Shown here: piece after piece, positions 38,466 to 46,827 of the stretch
Position numbering within the stretch: the stretch's first letter is position 1
How the letters are laid out: each line of letters starts with the position of its first letter
Assembly: GCF_000696225.1 (NCBI RefSeq)
Contig: NZ_BAWN01000021.1
Location: 62,001-126,000 of the forward strand
From: Serpentinimonas barnesii
GTDB lineage: Bacteria; Pseudomonadota; Gammaproteobacteria; Burkholderiales; Burkholderiaceae_C
Length of the DNA stretch: 64,000 bases
Direction of reading: 5' to 3'
The notes under the pieces: model-generated
Databases searched by the model: none
What the model was told of the DNA's origin: nothing
Seen by the model: only the letters and a program-made list of their open reading frames with translations
Program-made: the position numbers and the translations under genes

Positions 38466-39221
38466 TCAAGGCGCCGCCGTGGCCCAGCCCATGGCGTCGG
38501 TGATGATGCCATCGACCCCCAGCGCGCGCAGGCGCTGCACGTCGGCAGCGCTGTTGGCGGTGTAGCACAGCACGCGCCAGCCTTGGGCGCGCGCCTGCTG
38601 CATCAGATCGGCGTCGAGCCGGCGCTGCTGGAACACGATGGCCACGCACTGCAACTCGGCCGCCACAGTGGCCCAACCCGCCCAAGGGGTTTCGAGCAGC
38701 AGCGCGCGCGGCAACTCGGGCGCGGCCTGCTGCGCCGCTTGCAGGGCGGCGGGCTGGAAGGAGCTAAGCAATGGCGGCACAGCCTGGCCCTGCCAGAGCT
38801 GGCGCGCCGCCAGCGCCACAGCGTGCCCGGTGGCGGCGTCTTGGCCCGGCATGGGCTTGATTTCGATGTTGAGCGCCGCGCCCTGTTGCTGGCAATAGGA
38901 AGCGATGGTGGCCAGCGTGGGCAGCGGTTCGCCCGCGCAGGCGTCTGAGTGCCAGCCACCGGCGTCGAGCTGCGCCAGTTCGGCCCAAGCCAGTGCATCG
39001 GCTGGGCCGCGGCCTCTGGTGGTGCGGTCCAGCGTGTCGTCGTGCAGCAAAAAGGGCACGCCGTCGGCGCTGAGCTTGACGTCGCACTCAAACATGGCAT
39101 AGCCGCAGGCGCTGCCGTGCTCGAAAGCAATCAGCGTGTTTTCGGGCCGCTCCTTGCCCGCGCCGCGGTGCGCGATCCAGAACGGGTAGGGCCAAGCGGG
39201 AGTGGCGGGGGTGGGGTTCAT
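38466..39221 (-). CDS. ugpQ: Glycerophosphodiester phosphodiesterase
   Basis: A 251-residue cytoplasmic GDPD that releases glycerol-3-phosphate from imported glycerophosphodiesters. The GDPD signature [21 protein letters not shown] holds the catalytic His and metal Glu, with [20 protein letters not shown] and [12 protein letters not shown] completing the site. It has no signal peptide. It follows ugpC by 31 bases, completing ugpBAECQ. Confidence 0.96.
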   Translation of the reverse strand: MNPTPATPAWPYPFWIAHRGAGKERPENTLIAFEHGSACGYAMFECDVKLSADGVPFLLHDDTLDRTTRGRGPADALAWAELAQLDAGGWHSDACAGEPLPTLATIASYCQQQGAALNIEIKPMPGQDAATGHAVALAARQLWQGQAVPPLLSSFQPAALQAAQQAAPELPRALLLETPWAGWATVAAELQCVAIVFQQRRLDADLMQQARAQGWRVLCYTANSAADVQRLRALGVDGIITDAMGWATAAP

Positions 39222-39252
39222 GGCTTGGGCTGGTGCGGTTGCAAATGCAGCT

Positions 39253-40260
<1,008 letters not shown>

Positions 40261-40279
40261 ATGAATTGCATTTTTAAGG

Positions 40280-41140
40280 TTATTTTTCGCTGTCCACCAG
40301 CCCTTTGACGAACCACTTCTGCATCAGCAGCACCACCAGCGCGGGCGGCAGCAGCGCCATCAAGGTGGTGGCCATGACCACGTTCCAGTCGGTGGCGGCG
40401 TCGCCGCTGCCGATCTGCTTGGCGATGCCGACCACGATGGTGTCGAGGTTTTGGTCGGTGACGATGAGCAGCGGCCACAGGTACTGGTTCCAGCCATAAA
40501 CGAACATGATCACAAACAGGGCCGCGAGCTGGGTGCGCGTGAGCGGCAGCACCACGTCCCAGAAAAAGCGCAGCGGCCCGGCGCCGTCCATCTTGGCCGC
40601 CTCTACCAGCTCGTCGGGCAGGGTGAGGAAGAACTGGCGCAGCAGCAAGGTGGCGGTAGCCGAGGCGATCAGAGGCAGCGTCAGGCCGGCGTAGGTGTTG
40701 AGCAGGCCCAGATTGGTGACAACTTCGTAGGTGGGCAAAATGCGCACCTCCACCGGCAGCATGAGCGTGATAAAAATCAGCCAGAAGCAAAAGGTGCGCC
40801 CAGGGAAGCGGAAAAACACCACGGCGTAGGCAGAAATGAGCGAGACCGCGATCTTGCCGACCGCGATCACCAGCGCCATGATCAGGCTGTTGAGCAACAT
40901 CACCCACACCGGCGGCGAGAGGAAATTGCCCTGCATGCCCTCGATCAGCACGCGGCTGTAGTTCTCCCAAGCCTGGTCGCCGGGCAGCATGGGCATGGGG
41001 GCTTGGGCGATTTCGGGGTTGCTGAGGGTGGAGGCCACGAAAGCGATGTAGAGCGGCAAGGCCGTGATGGCCAAGCCGATCCAGATCACGGCATGGGCCA
41101 GAAACTGGCCCGGCATAGCGTGCGAGGGGCTGTGGTTCAT
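40280..41140 (-). CDS. ugpE: sn-Glycerol-3-phosphate ABC transporter permease UgpE
   Basis: A 286-residue inner-membrane permease with six predicted helices. The cytoplasmic EAA loop reads [23 protein letters not shown]. Adjacent [16 protein letters not shown] and [17 protein letters not shown] match UgpE. It lies between ugpA (9-base gap) and ugpC. Confidence 0.95.
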   Translation of the reverse strand: MNHSPSHAMPGQFLAHAVIWIGLAITALPLYIAFVASTLSNPEIAQAPMPMLPGDQAWENYSRVLIEGMQGNFLSPPVWVMLLNSLIMALVIAVGKIAVSLISAYAVVFFRFPGRTFCFWLIFITLMLPVEVRILPTYEVVTNLGLLNTYAGLTLPLIASATATLLLRQFFLTLPDELVEAAKMDGAGPLRFFWDVVLPLTRTQLAALFVIMFVYGWNQYLWPLLIVTDQNLDTIVVGIAKQIGSGDAATDWNVVMATTLMALLPPALVVLLMQKWFVKGLVDSEK

Positions 41141-41149
41141 GCTCGGCTT

Positions 41150-42034
41150 TTAGGAGTAGTGCACCCGGCGCTCAAGGAAGCGAAACTGCAGCAGCGTCAG
41201 GCCGATCACCATGAGCATGAGCAGCACCGACTGCGCCGCCGAACCGCCGAGGTCGAGCGCGATCATGCCGTCGGTATAGACCTTATAGACCAGTGTTTCG
41301 GTGGCCGCCGCCGGGCCGCCCTGCGTGACGGCGTGGATCACGCCAAAGGTGTCGAAAAAGGCATACACGAGGCCGACCACGAGCAAAAAGAAGGTGGTGG
41401 GCGAGAGCAGCGGGAACACGATGGTGCGAAAGCGCCGCCACGGCCCGGCGCCGTCGATGGCGGCGGCCTCCAGCAGCGATTTTGGAATCGACTGCAAACC
41501 GGCCAAAAAGAACAAGAAGTTGTAGGCCACCTGCTTCCAAGCCGAGGCCAGGATGACCAGCAGCATGGCGTCGCTGCCGTCGAGCGTGGGGTTCCAGTCC
41601 ACCCCCAGCGCCTGCACCCAGTAGGCCACCACGCCGATGGCCGGGTTGAACATGAACAACCACAGCACCCCGGCGATGGCCGGCGCAATGGCGTAGGGAA
41701 TCATGAGCGCGGTGGTGTAGGTGGCGCGCGCGCGCAGCAGGGCGTCGGCGGCCAAGGCCAGCAGCAGCGCGGGCACCATGGCCAGCAGCGTCACGGCGCT
41801 GGCAAACAGCAGCGTGCGCCAGAGCGACTCGTAATAGGCCGGATCGGTGAGCACGGTGTGAAAGTTGTCGAACCCGACAAAACGCACCGACAGGCCGAAG
41901 GGGTCCTGCTCCTGAAAGGCCATCAACAGCGCCTGCAGGCTGGGCCAGATAAAGAAGATCAGCGTGACGACCAGTTGCGGGGCCAGCAAGGCGTAGGGCA
42001 ACCAGCGGTTGGGAAATATGACTTTTCTTTGCAT
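41150..42034 (-). CDS. ugpA: sn-Glycerol-3-phosphate ABC transporter permease UgpA
   Basis: A 294-residue permease with six predicted helices; the EAA loop is [24 protein letters not shown] use the ATG at 42034 ([14 protein letters not shown]), not an in-frame TTG six bases earlier. Its ribosome-binding site GGAGG (42050-42046) lies in the 3' arm of a strong hairpin between ugpB and ugpA, so its translation is probably reduced relative to ugpB. Confidence 0.95.
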   Translation of the reverse strand: MQRKVIFPNRWLPYALLAPQLVVTLIFFIWPSLQALLMAFQEQDPFGLSVRFVGFDNFHTVLTDPAYYESLWRTLLFASAVTLLAMVPALLLALAADALLRARATYTTALMIPYAIAPAIAGVLWLFMFNPAIGVVAYWVQALGVDWNPTLDGSDAMLLVILASAWKQVAYNFLFFLAGLQSIPKSLLEAAAIDGAGPWRRFRTIVFPLLSPTTFFLLVVGLVYAFFDTFGVIHAVTQGGPAAATETLVYKVYTDGMIALDLGGSAAQSVLLMLMVIGLTLLQFRFLERRVHYS

Positions 42035-42039
42035 AAGCA

Positions 42040-42066
42040 AACCCGCCTCCGTAAAGGAGGCGGGTT
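42040..42066 (-). promoter_or_regulatory. Intercistronic hairpin between ugpB and ugpA that encloses the ugpA ribosome-binding site
   Basis: An 11-bp perfect stem (AACCCGCCTCC/GGAGGCGGGTT, 5-base loop TTTAC) begins 26 bases after the ugpB stop and ends 5 bases before the ugpA ATG. The GGAGG in its second arm is the only good Shine-Dalgarno sequence for ugpA. Such elements commonly keep binding protein in excess over permease, by protecting the upstream mRNA end and limiting downstream expression. Confidence 0.75.
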
Positions 42067-42092
42067 ATCAGGTGGCAACCCGGAAAGGGCTA

Positions 42093-43445
42093 TTAGTTGA
42101 CCGAGCGCTCAAAGGCGCGCAGTTGGGCGTTGCCACGGCGCTCGAAGTTCATCAGCGCCTGGGCGGCGGTCTGGCGGCCTTGCAGCGCGCGCTCGACTTC
42201 TTCGTGGTAGATGTCGCGGATCTCGGTCCAGCGGCCAAAGCGGTAGCCTTGGGTGAACTGGCCTTGGCGCGCTTCGATGAGCGAGAGGATGGGCACGTCG
42301 CGGCCCGGGTTCTGGGTGAAGAACCCCGCCTGCTGCATGGCGCGGAAGGAGCTGTTGGTGGCGGGCAGGAAGCCGGTGGTGCGCGCCCATTCGGTCATCA
42401 CGCGGTCGGAGCGCAGGAAGTCGAGGAACATGGCCACGCCGCGCAGCTCGTTGGCGCTGCGGTTGGGGGCGTTGAACACCCACAGCGAGGCGCCGCCGAT
42501 GGTGGTGGCAAAGGGTGCGCCCTGCACATCGGGCCAATGCGGCAACTGGGCGGTGGCGAGCTGGAAGCGGCCGTCGCGCTGGATCGCGGCCAAACCGCCG
42601 GAGGACTGCAACAGCATGGCGCACTGGCCGCTGATGAACTTGGCCGCTGCGTCATTCGAGCGCCCGCCGTAGGAGAAGGCGCGTGTGGCTTGCAAGTCCA
42701 CCAGGGTCTGGATCATGCGCTGGTTGAGCGGGTTGTTGACCGTCAGGCTGGCGCCTGCACCGGCGCGGCCGTTGTCAAGCGTGCCGATCTGCTGGTTGTG
42801 GCGGGCGTTGAACTGCTCCAGCATGATCCAGGCCAGCCAGGTGGTGGTGAAGCCGCATTCGGCGGCGCCGCTGCTGCGAATCTGGTTGGCGGCAGCGATC
42901 ATTTCGGGCCAGGTGCGCGGTGGCCGGTTCGGGTCAAGGCCGGCGCGGCGGAAGGCGTCTTGGTTGTAGAACAGCACCGCAGTCGAGACGTTGAAGGGCA
43001 TCGAGAGCAGGTTGCCGTTGGGCAGGCCGTAGTAGCCACGCGCCGGCGGGATGAAGTCGGCCGGATTGAAGGCAATGCCAGCGCGCTGGAACACCTCGGA
43101 AACCGGAATGATGGCGCCACGCGACTGGACCATGTCGCCCGAACCGGCGTCGAACATCTGCATGATGTGGGGCGGGTTGCCGGCGCGGAAAGCGGCCATG
43201 GCAGCGGCGCGCTGCTCGGGGTACTGGCCACGGAACGAGACCACCACGCGGTACTCGGTCTGGCTGCGGTTGAAGTCTTCACCAAAGCGGCTTAACAACT
43301 CGCCGTTGGGGCCGGTCAGGCCCATCCACATCTGGATTTCGGTGCGCGCCGGTGCTGCTGCAGGTGCCTGCGCTTGCGCAACCACGGCGCTGGAGGCCGC
43401 GGCAAAGGCCAGCGTCAGCGCCAGCAGGTTTTTTTTGAAGGCCAT
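42093..43445 (-). CDS. ugpB: sn-Glycerol-3-phosphate ABC transporter substrate-binding protein
   Basis: A 450-residue periplasmic binding protein for glycerol-3-phosphate and glycerophosphodiesters. A signal peptide (MAFKKNLLALTLAFAAASSA, cleavage near AQAQA) precedes the mature protein. UgpB-type blocks include EIQMWMGLTGPNGELLSRFG, FRAGNPPHIMQMFDAGSGDM, GYYGLPNGNLLSMPFNVST and TTWLAWIMLEQFNARHNQ. The ATG at 43445 follows CAGGAG at good spacing. Three Pho-box-like 7-base repeats lie about 85-110 bases upstream, so phosphate control is likely. Confidence 0.96.
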   Translation of the reverse strand: MAFKKNLLALTLAFAAASSAVVAQAQAPAAAPARTEIQMWMGLTGPNGELLSRFGEDFNRSQTEYRVVVSFRGQYPEQRAAAMAAFRAGNPPHIMQMFDAGSGDMVQSRGAIIPVSEVFQRAGIAFNPADFIPPARGYYGLPNGNLLSMPFNVSTAVLFYNQDAFRRAGLDPNRPPRTWPEMIAAANQIRSSGAAECGFTTTWLAWIMLEQFNARHNQQIGTLDNGRAGAGASLTVNNPLNQRMIQTLVDLQATRAFSYGGRSNDAAAKFISGQCAMLLQSSGGLAAIQRDGRFQLATAQLPHWPDVQGAPFATTIGGASLWVFNAPNRSANELRGVAMFLDFLRSDRVMTEWARTTGFLPATNSSFRAMQQAGFFTQNPGRDVPILSLIEARQGQFTQGYRFGRWTEIRDIYHEEVERALQGRQTAAQALMNFERRGNAQLRAFERSVN

Positions 43446-43523
43446 GCGGATGTGCTCCTGTAACAAGGACGGTATGAACGCAGCCGATCCCAACGACCGG
43501 CTTGTTCTTCGAATTCTGCCAGC

Positions 43524-43557
43524 CCAATATGGCAATCTGATGACTCTAGCATGACAC
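43524..43557 (-). promoter_or_regulatory. Pho box-like promoter of ugpB
   Basis: On the minus strand three 7-mers at 11-base steps read GTGTCAT, GAGTCAT and TTGCCAT (starting at 43557, 43546 and 43535), matching the PhoB half-site CTGTCAT at 6, 5 and 5 of 7 positions. A candidate -10 TATTGG (43529-43524) begins 10 bases after the second repeat, the spacing seen in PhoB-dependent promoters that lack a normal -35. The transcript would have a leader of about 70 bases. Confidence 0.7.
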
Positions 43558-43593
43558 TTGCTTTGCCGCACTTGTCGCAAACCCGTAGCCAAC

Positions 43594-43633
43594 CCTTCAC
43601 AGCTTCTTCATGAATTTGTCACGCCGATGTTAT
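43594..43633 (+). promoter_or_regulatory. Pho box-like array before the glycosyltransferase gene
   Basis: Four 7-mers at exact 11-base steps, CCTTCAC, TCTTCAT, TTGTCAC and ATGTTAT (43594, 43605, 43616, 43627), match CTGTCAT/C at 5, 4, 6 and 5 positions, and TTGTCGC at 43572 fits the same phase. The array ends only 14 bases before the proposed start codon, so the leader must be short or the upstream repeats must be the ones used. Confidence 0.65.
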
Positions 43634-43647
43634 GCAGGCGTTCGATC

Positions 43648-44862
43648 ATGGGAGGCATGAACGCCCTGGACCCCTTCCCGCTTCTGATCGACGACTTTCC
43701 GCGCACCCCGCGCTCGTTGCGGGTGGCGCTGGTGAGCGAAACCTACCCGCCCGAAATCAACGGCGTGGCGCTGACCATGGAGCGGCTGGTGCTGGGCTTG
43801 CAAGCGCGCCAGCACGACCTGCAAGTGGTGCGCCCACGCCAAGCCCGATCTGAACAACCTGCTGCACAAACGGGCCTGGAGCAGGTGCTGATGCGCAGCC
43901 TGCCAATTCCCAACTACCCCCAGATCCGCTTTGGGCTGCCCGCCAAGAGCGCCCTGCTGCGGCTGTGGTCGCTGCGTCGGCCCGACTTGGTGCACATTGC
44001 CACCGAGGGGCCGCTGGGCTGGTCGGCGCTGCAGGCGGCGCGCAAGCTCAAGCTGCCGGTCAGCACCGACTTTCACACCAACTTTCACGCCTACAGCCGC
44101 CACTACGGCGTGGGCTGGCTGCAAAAGCCGATTGCGGCCTATTTGCGCAAGTTCCACAACTCTGCCGACTGCACCCTGGTGCCCACCACCGAACTGCAAG
44201 CGCAACTGCAAGCGCTGGGTTTTGAGCGCCTGCTGGTGATCGGGCGCGGCGTCGAGACGCAGCGCTTTCATCCGGCCAAACGCAGCGCGGCCTTGCGCGC
44301 CCAGTGGGGCGTGGGCGAGCGCGACTGCGTGGCCCTGTTCGTGAGCCGCTTGGCCCCCGAAAAAAACCTGGTCTTGCTGGCGCAGGCCCATGCGGCCATG
44401 CAGCAGGCCCAGCCCGCTTGCAAATTGGTGGTGGTGGGCGACGGGCCGGCGCGCGGCCAGTTGCAGGCGCTGGCCCCGGCGGCGCTGCTGTGCGGCATGC
44501 AAACCGGCGAGGAACTGGCCACCCACTATGCCAGCGCCGACGTGTTCTTGTTCCCCAGCCAGACCGAAACCTATGGCAACGTCATCCCCGAGGCCATGGC
44601 CAGCGGACTGGCGGTGCTGGCCTACCGCTACGCCGCCCCGGCCGAGCTGATCGATTCGGGCCACAACGGCGTGCTGGTTCCCTTTGGCGACACGGCCGTT
44701 TTCATCGAACAGGCGCGGCAACTGGCGGCGCAGCCCGAGCGCGTGCAGGCCTTGCGGCTGGCGGCGCGCGAACGGGCCAAGGCCCTCGACTGGGGCCAGA
44801 TCGTGCAGCAAACCGAGGCCTTGTGGCTGCAAATGGTCAGCACGGGCCCGGGCAGCGCCTAA
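43648..44862 (+). CDS. GT4-family glycosyltransferase, probable diacylglycerol glycosyltransferase (lipid remodelling)
   Basis: A GT-B fold glycosyltransferase of about 404 residues. Near the N-terminus LRVALVSETYPPEINGVALTME is typical of GT4 lipid and sulfolipid glycosyltransferases. VHIATEGPLGWSAL, STDFHTNFHAYSRHYG and the donor-site motif FPSQTETYGNVIPEAMASGL (EX7E) follow. The start is ambiguous: ATG 43648 or ATG 43657, the latter with GGAGG only one base away. Position between a Pho box and olsB plus a PlcP-like gene suggests it glycosylates diacylglycerol during phosphate starvation, like Agt enzymes of alphaproteobacteria. A mannosyl- or sulfoquinovosyltransferase role is possible. 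Confidence 0.8.
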   Translation: MGGMNALDPFPLLIDDFPRTPRSLRVALVSETYPPEINGVALTMERLVLGLQARQHDLQVVRPRQARSEQPAAQTGLEQVLMRSLPIPNYPQIRFGLPAKSALLRLWSLRRPDLVHIATEGPLGWSALQAARKLKLPVSTDFHTNFHAYSRHYGVGWLQKPIAAYLRKFHNSADCTLVPTTELQAQLQALGFERLLVIGRGVETQRFHPAKRSAALRAQWGVGERDCVALFVSRLAPEKNLVLLAQAHAAMQQAQPACKLVVVGDGPARGQLQALAPAALLCGMQTGEELATHYASADVFLFPSQTETYGNVIPEAMASGLAVLAYRYAAPAELIDSGHNGVLVPFGDTAVFIEQARQLAAQPERVQALRLAARERAKALDWGQIVQQTEALWLQMVSTGPGSA

Positions 44863-44926
44863 GCGCGCTGCGCCGCCAAACTTTAAGCGCTACATCCCGT
44901 CGGTTGCGCCGTGCGATGCCGCTTAG

Positions 44927-44944
44927 GCAGCGCACCGGCGCTGC
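44927..44944 (+). terminator. Weak hairpin after the glycosyltransferase gene
   Basis: A 7-bp stem GCAGCGC/GCGCTGC with loop ACCG lies 64 bases after the stop and before the olsB promoter. There is no U-tract, so termination would be weak or factor-assisted. Confidence 0.35.
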
Positions 44945-44985
44945 TGTAAGCCAATGAAAGATTGATGGATTCTGATTTTGTGCGC

Positions 44986-45014
44986 TTGTCACGATTTATT
45001 CATGCGACTGCCAT
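44986..45014 (+). promoter_or_regulatory. Pho box-like array before olsB
   Basis: Three 7-mers at 11-base steps, TTGTCAC (44986), TATTCAT (44997) and CTGCCAT (45008), match the PhoB half-site at 6, 4 and 6 of 7 positions. They lie 50-80 bases before the olsB start. No convincing -10 is visible at the expected place. Confidence 0.6.
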
Positions 45015-45064
45015 TGGGGGGACACACAGCGAGCGAAAAATCGAGCCACGAAGGAGCTACACCC

Positions 45065-45877
45065 ATGACCGATTTGTCTGTGCTGGAAAAACTGCGTCAG
45101 CCCCAGGGGCTTGGCCTACAGCCGGTGGCGCCGCGCTCTGCGGCTTGCCTGCCTGCCCCCATCAGCGTGGGCTGGGCCCGCCACACCGACGAGGTGCGCG
45201 CCGCGCAGCGCTTGCGCTACCTGGTTTTTGCCGAAGAAATGGGCGCCCGCCTGCCGCAGACCCTACCCGGCCACGACATCGATTTGTTCGACGATTTTTG
45301 CGAACACCTGCTGGTGCGCGACGCCGCCAGCGAGCAGGTGATCGGCACCTACCGCGTGCTCACCCCCACCCAAGCCCAGCGCGTGGGCGGTTTTTACAGC
45401 GAGACCGAATTCGACCTGACGCGGCTGCGCCTGCTGCGCGAGCAGATGGTGGAGCTGGGCCGCAGTTGCGTGCACCCGCAGCACCGCCACGGCGGCGTGA
45501 TTTTGGCGCTGTGGGGCGCGCTGGCCGAGTTCATGACGCGCAACCGCCTGCACACCATGATCGGCTGCGCCAGCATCCCCATGAACCCCGAGTCCGGCGG
45601 CGGCCACGCCGCAGCCAGCATCTGGCGCCAGTTGAGCGCCAAGCACCTGGCTTCGGTCGAATTTCATGTGCGCCCGCGCCTGCCGCTGCCGATCGAGCAG
45701 CTTGATGCCTCGCTGCAAGTCGAACCGCCGGCGCTCATCAAAGGCTACCTGCGCCTGGGCACCAAGGTGCTGGGTCCGCCAGCTTGGGACCCAGACTTCA
45801 ATTCCGCCGATCTGCCCATGATGATGCGCCTAGCCGACCTACCACCGCGCTACCGCAAGCACTGGCTGGGGGCCTGA
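45065..45877 (+). CDS. olsB: L-ornithine N-alpha-acyltransferase (OlsB-like GNAT)
   Basis: A 270-residue GNAT-fold acyltransferase that would attach a 3-hydroxyacyl chain from ACP to ornithine, giving lyso-ornithine lipid. Family blocks are RAAQRLRYLVFAEEMGA, DIDLFDDFCEHLLVRD, VIGTYRVLTP, FDLTRLRLLREQMVELGRSC and the LWGALAEFM/IGCASIPM region. The ATG at 45065 follows AGGAG at ideal spacing. It overlaps the metallophosphoesterase start (TGATG) and has a Pho box-like array upstream, as expected for phosphate-free ornithine lipids. No OlsA O-acyltransferase gene lies beside it. Confidence 0.85.
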   Translation: MTDLSVLEKLRQPQGLGLQPVAPRSAACLPAPISVGWARHTDEVRAAQRLRYLVFAEEMGARLPQTLPGHDIDLFDDFCEHLLVRDAASEQVIGTYRVLTPTQAQRVGGFYSETEFDLTRLRLLREQMVELGRSCVHPQHRHGGVILALWGALAEFMTRNRLHTMIGCASIPMNPESGGGHAAASIWRQLSAKHLASVEFHVRPRLPLPIEQLDASLQVEPPALIKGYLRLGTKVLGPPAWDPDFNSADLPMMMRLADLPPRYRKHWLGA

Positions 45878-46827
45878 TGCGCAGCGGCTTTGCCCCCGAC
45901 ACCCACCTGCAAGGGCTGTTGGCGGCCGGGGTGGCCACGGCTCCGGCTGCGGCTGCACCGGACGACCCGCGTTCCACCGACGACGACGGCGACGGCGACG
46001 ACGCGCTGCATGCCTCGGGGCGGCGCTTGCGCACGGTGTTCATCTCTGATATCCATCTGGGCACGGCGGGCTGCCAGGCCAAGGCGCTGCTGGCTTTTTT
46101 GAAGGCGCACCCGAGCGAGAAGCTGTATCTGGTGGGCGACATCATCGACGGCTGGCAGTTGCGCCGCAAGTGGTTCTGGCCGCAGAGCCACAACGACGTG
46201 GTGCAAAAAATTCTGCGCCGCGCCCGCAAGGGCTGCAAGGTGATTTACGTGCCGGGCAACCACGACGAGTTTGCGCGCCATTTCATCGGCCACCAGTTTG
46301 GCGGCGTGGAGGTGGTGGAAGACGCCCTGCACCTGACGGCCGACGGCAAAAAGCTGTGGGTCATCCATGGCGACCACTTCGACGGCGTGATCCAGTACGC
46401 CAAGTGGCTGGCCTACCTGGCCGACAACCTGTACGAGCTGGCGCTGCGCCTGAATACGCGCTTCAACTCGCTGCGCGCGCGGCTGGGGCTGCCGTACTGG
46501 TCGTTGTCGCAGTATTTGAAGTACAGCGTCAAGGGCGCGGTCAAATACATTCAGCAGTTCGAGCGCGCCGTGGCCCACGAGGCGCGCAAACGCGGCTTCG
46601 ACGGCGTGATCTGCGGCCACATCCACCACGCCGAAATCCGCGACATCGACGGCATCTTGTACTGCAACGACGGCGACTGGGTCGAGAGCCTGACGGCGCT
46701 GGTCGAGCACCACGACGGGCGGCTGGAGATCGTGCACTGGCCCAGCGGGCACAAAACCCTTGGCACGGCGGAGAAGGCGCGCAGCAACGCCAACGCCCGC
46801 GCCACCAACCACGCCGTCAGCGGATGA
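45877..46827 (+). CDS. Calcineurin-like metallophosphoesterase, PlcP/LpxH-like
   Basis: A 316-residue metallophosphoesterase with all metal motifs: FISDIHLG (Asp58, His60), VGDIIDGW, VPGNHDE, VIHGDHFD and ICGHIHHAEI. The first 50 residues are a low-complexity acidic extension (DDDGDGDD). Proteins of this type are usually annotated as UDP-2,3-diacylglucosamine hydrolases, but a clade named PlcP is a phospholipase C that makes diacylglycerol during phosphate starvation and is paired with a glycosyltransferase. Its start overlaps olsB (TGATG) and a lipid-type glycosyltransferase is two genes upstream, so PlcP is the better guess; LpxH2-like activity cannot be excluded. It overlaps the convergent aldehyde dehydrogenase by 11 bases. 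Confidence 0.78.
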   Translation: MRSGFAPDTHLQGLLAAGVATAPAAAAPDDPRSTDDDGDGDDALHASGRRLRTVFISDIHLGTAGCQAKALLAFLKAHPSEKLYLVGDIIDGWQLRRKWFWPQSHNDVVQKILRRARKGCKVIYVPGNHDEFARHFIGHQFGGVEVVEDALHLTADGKKLWVIHGDHFDGVIQYAKWLAYLADNLYELALRLNTRFNSLRARLGLPYWSLSQYLKYSVKGAVKYIQQFERAVAHEARKRGFDGVICGHIHHAEIRDIDGILYCNDGDWVESLTALVEHHDGRLEIVHWPSGHKTLGTAEKARSNANARATNHAVSG

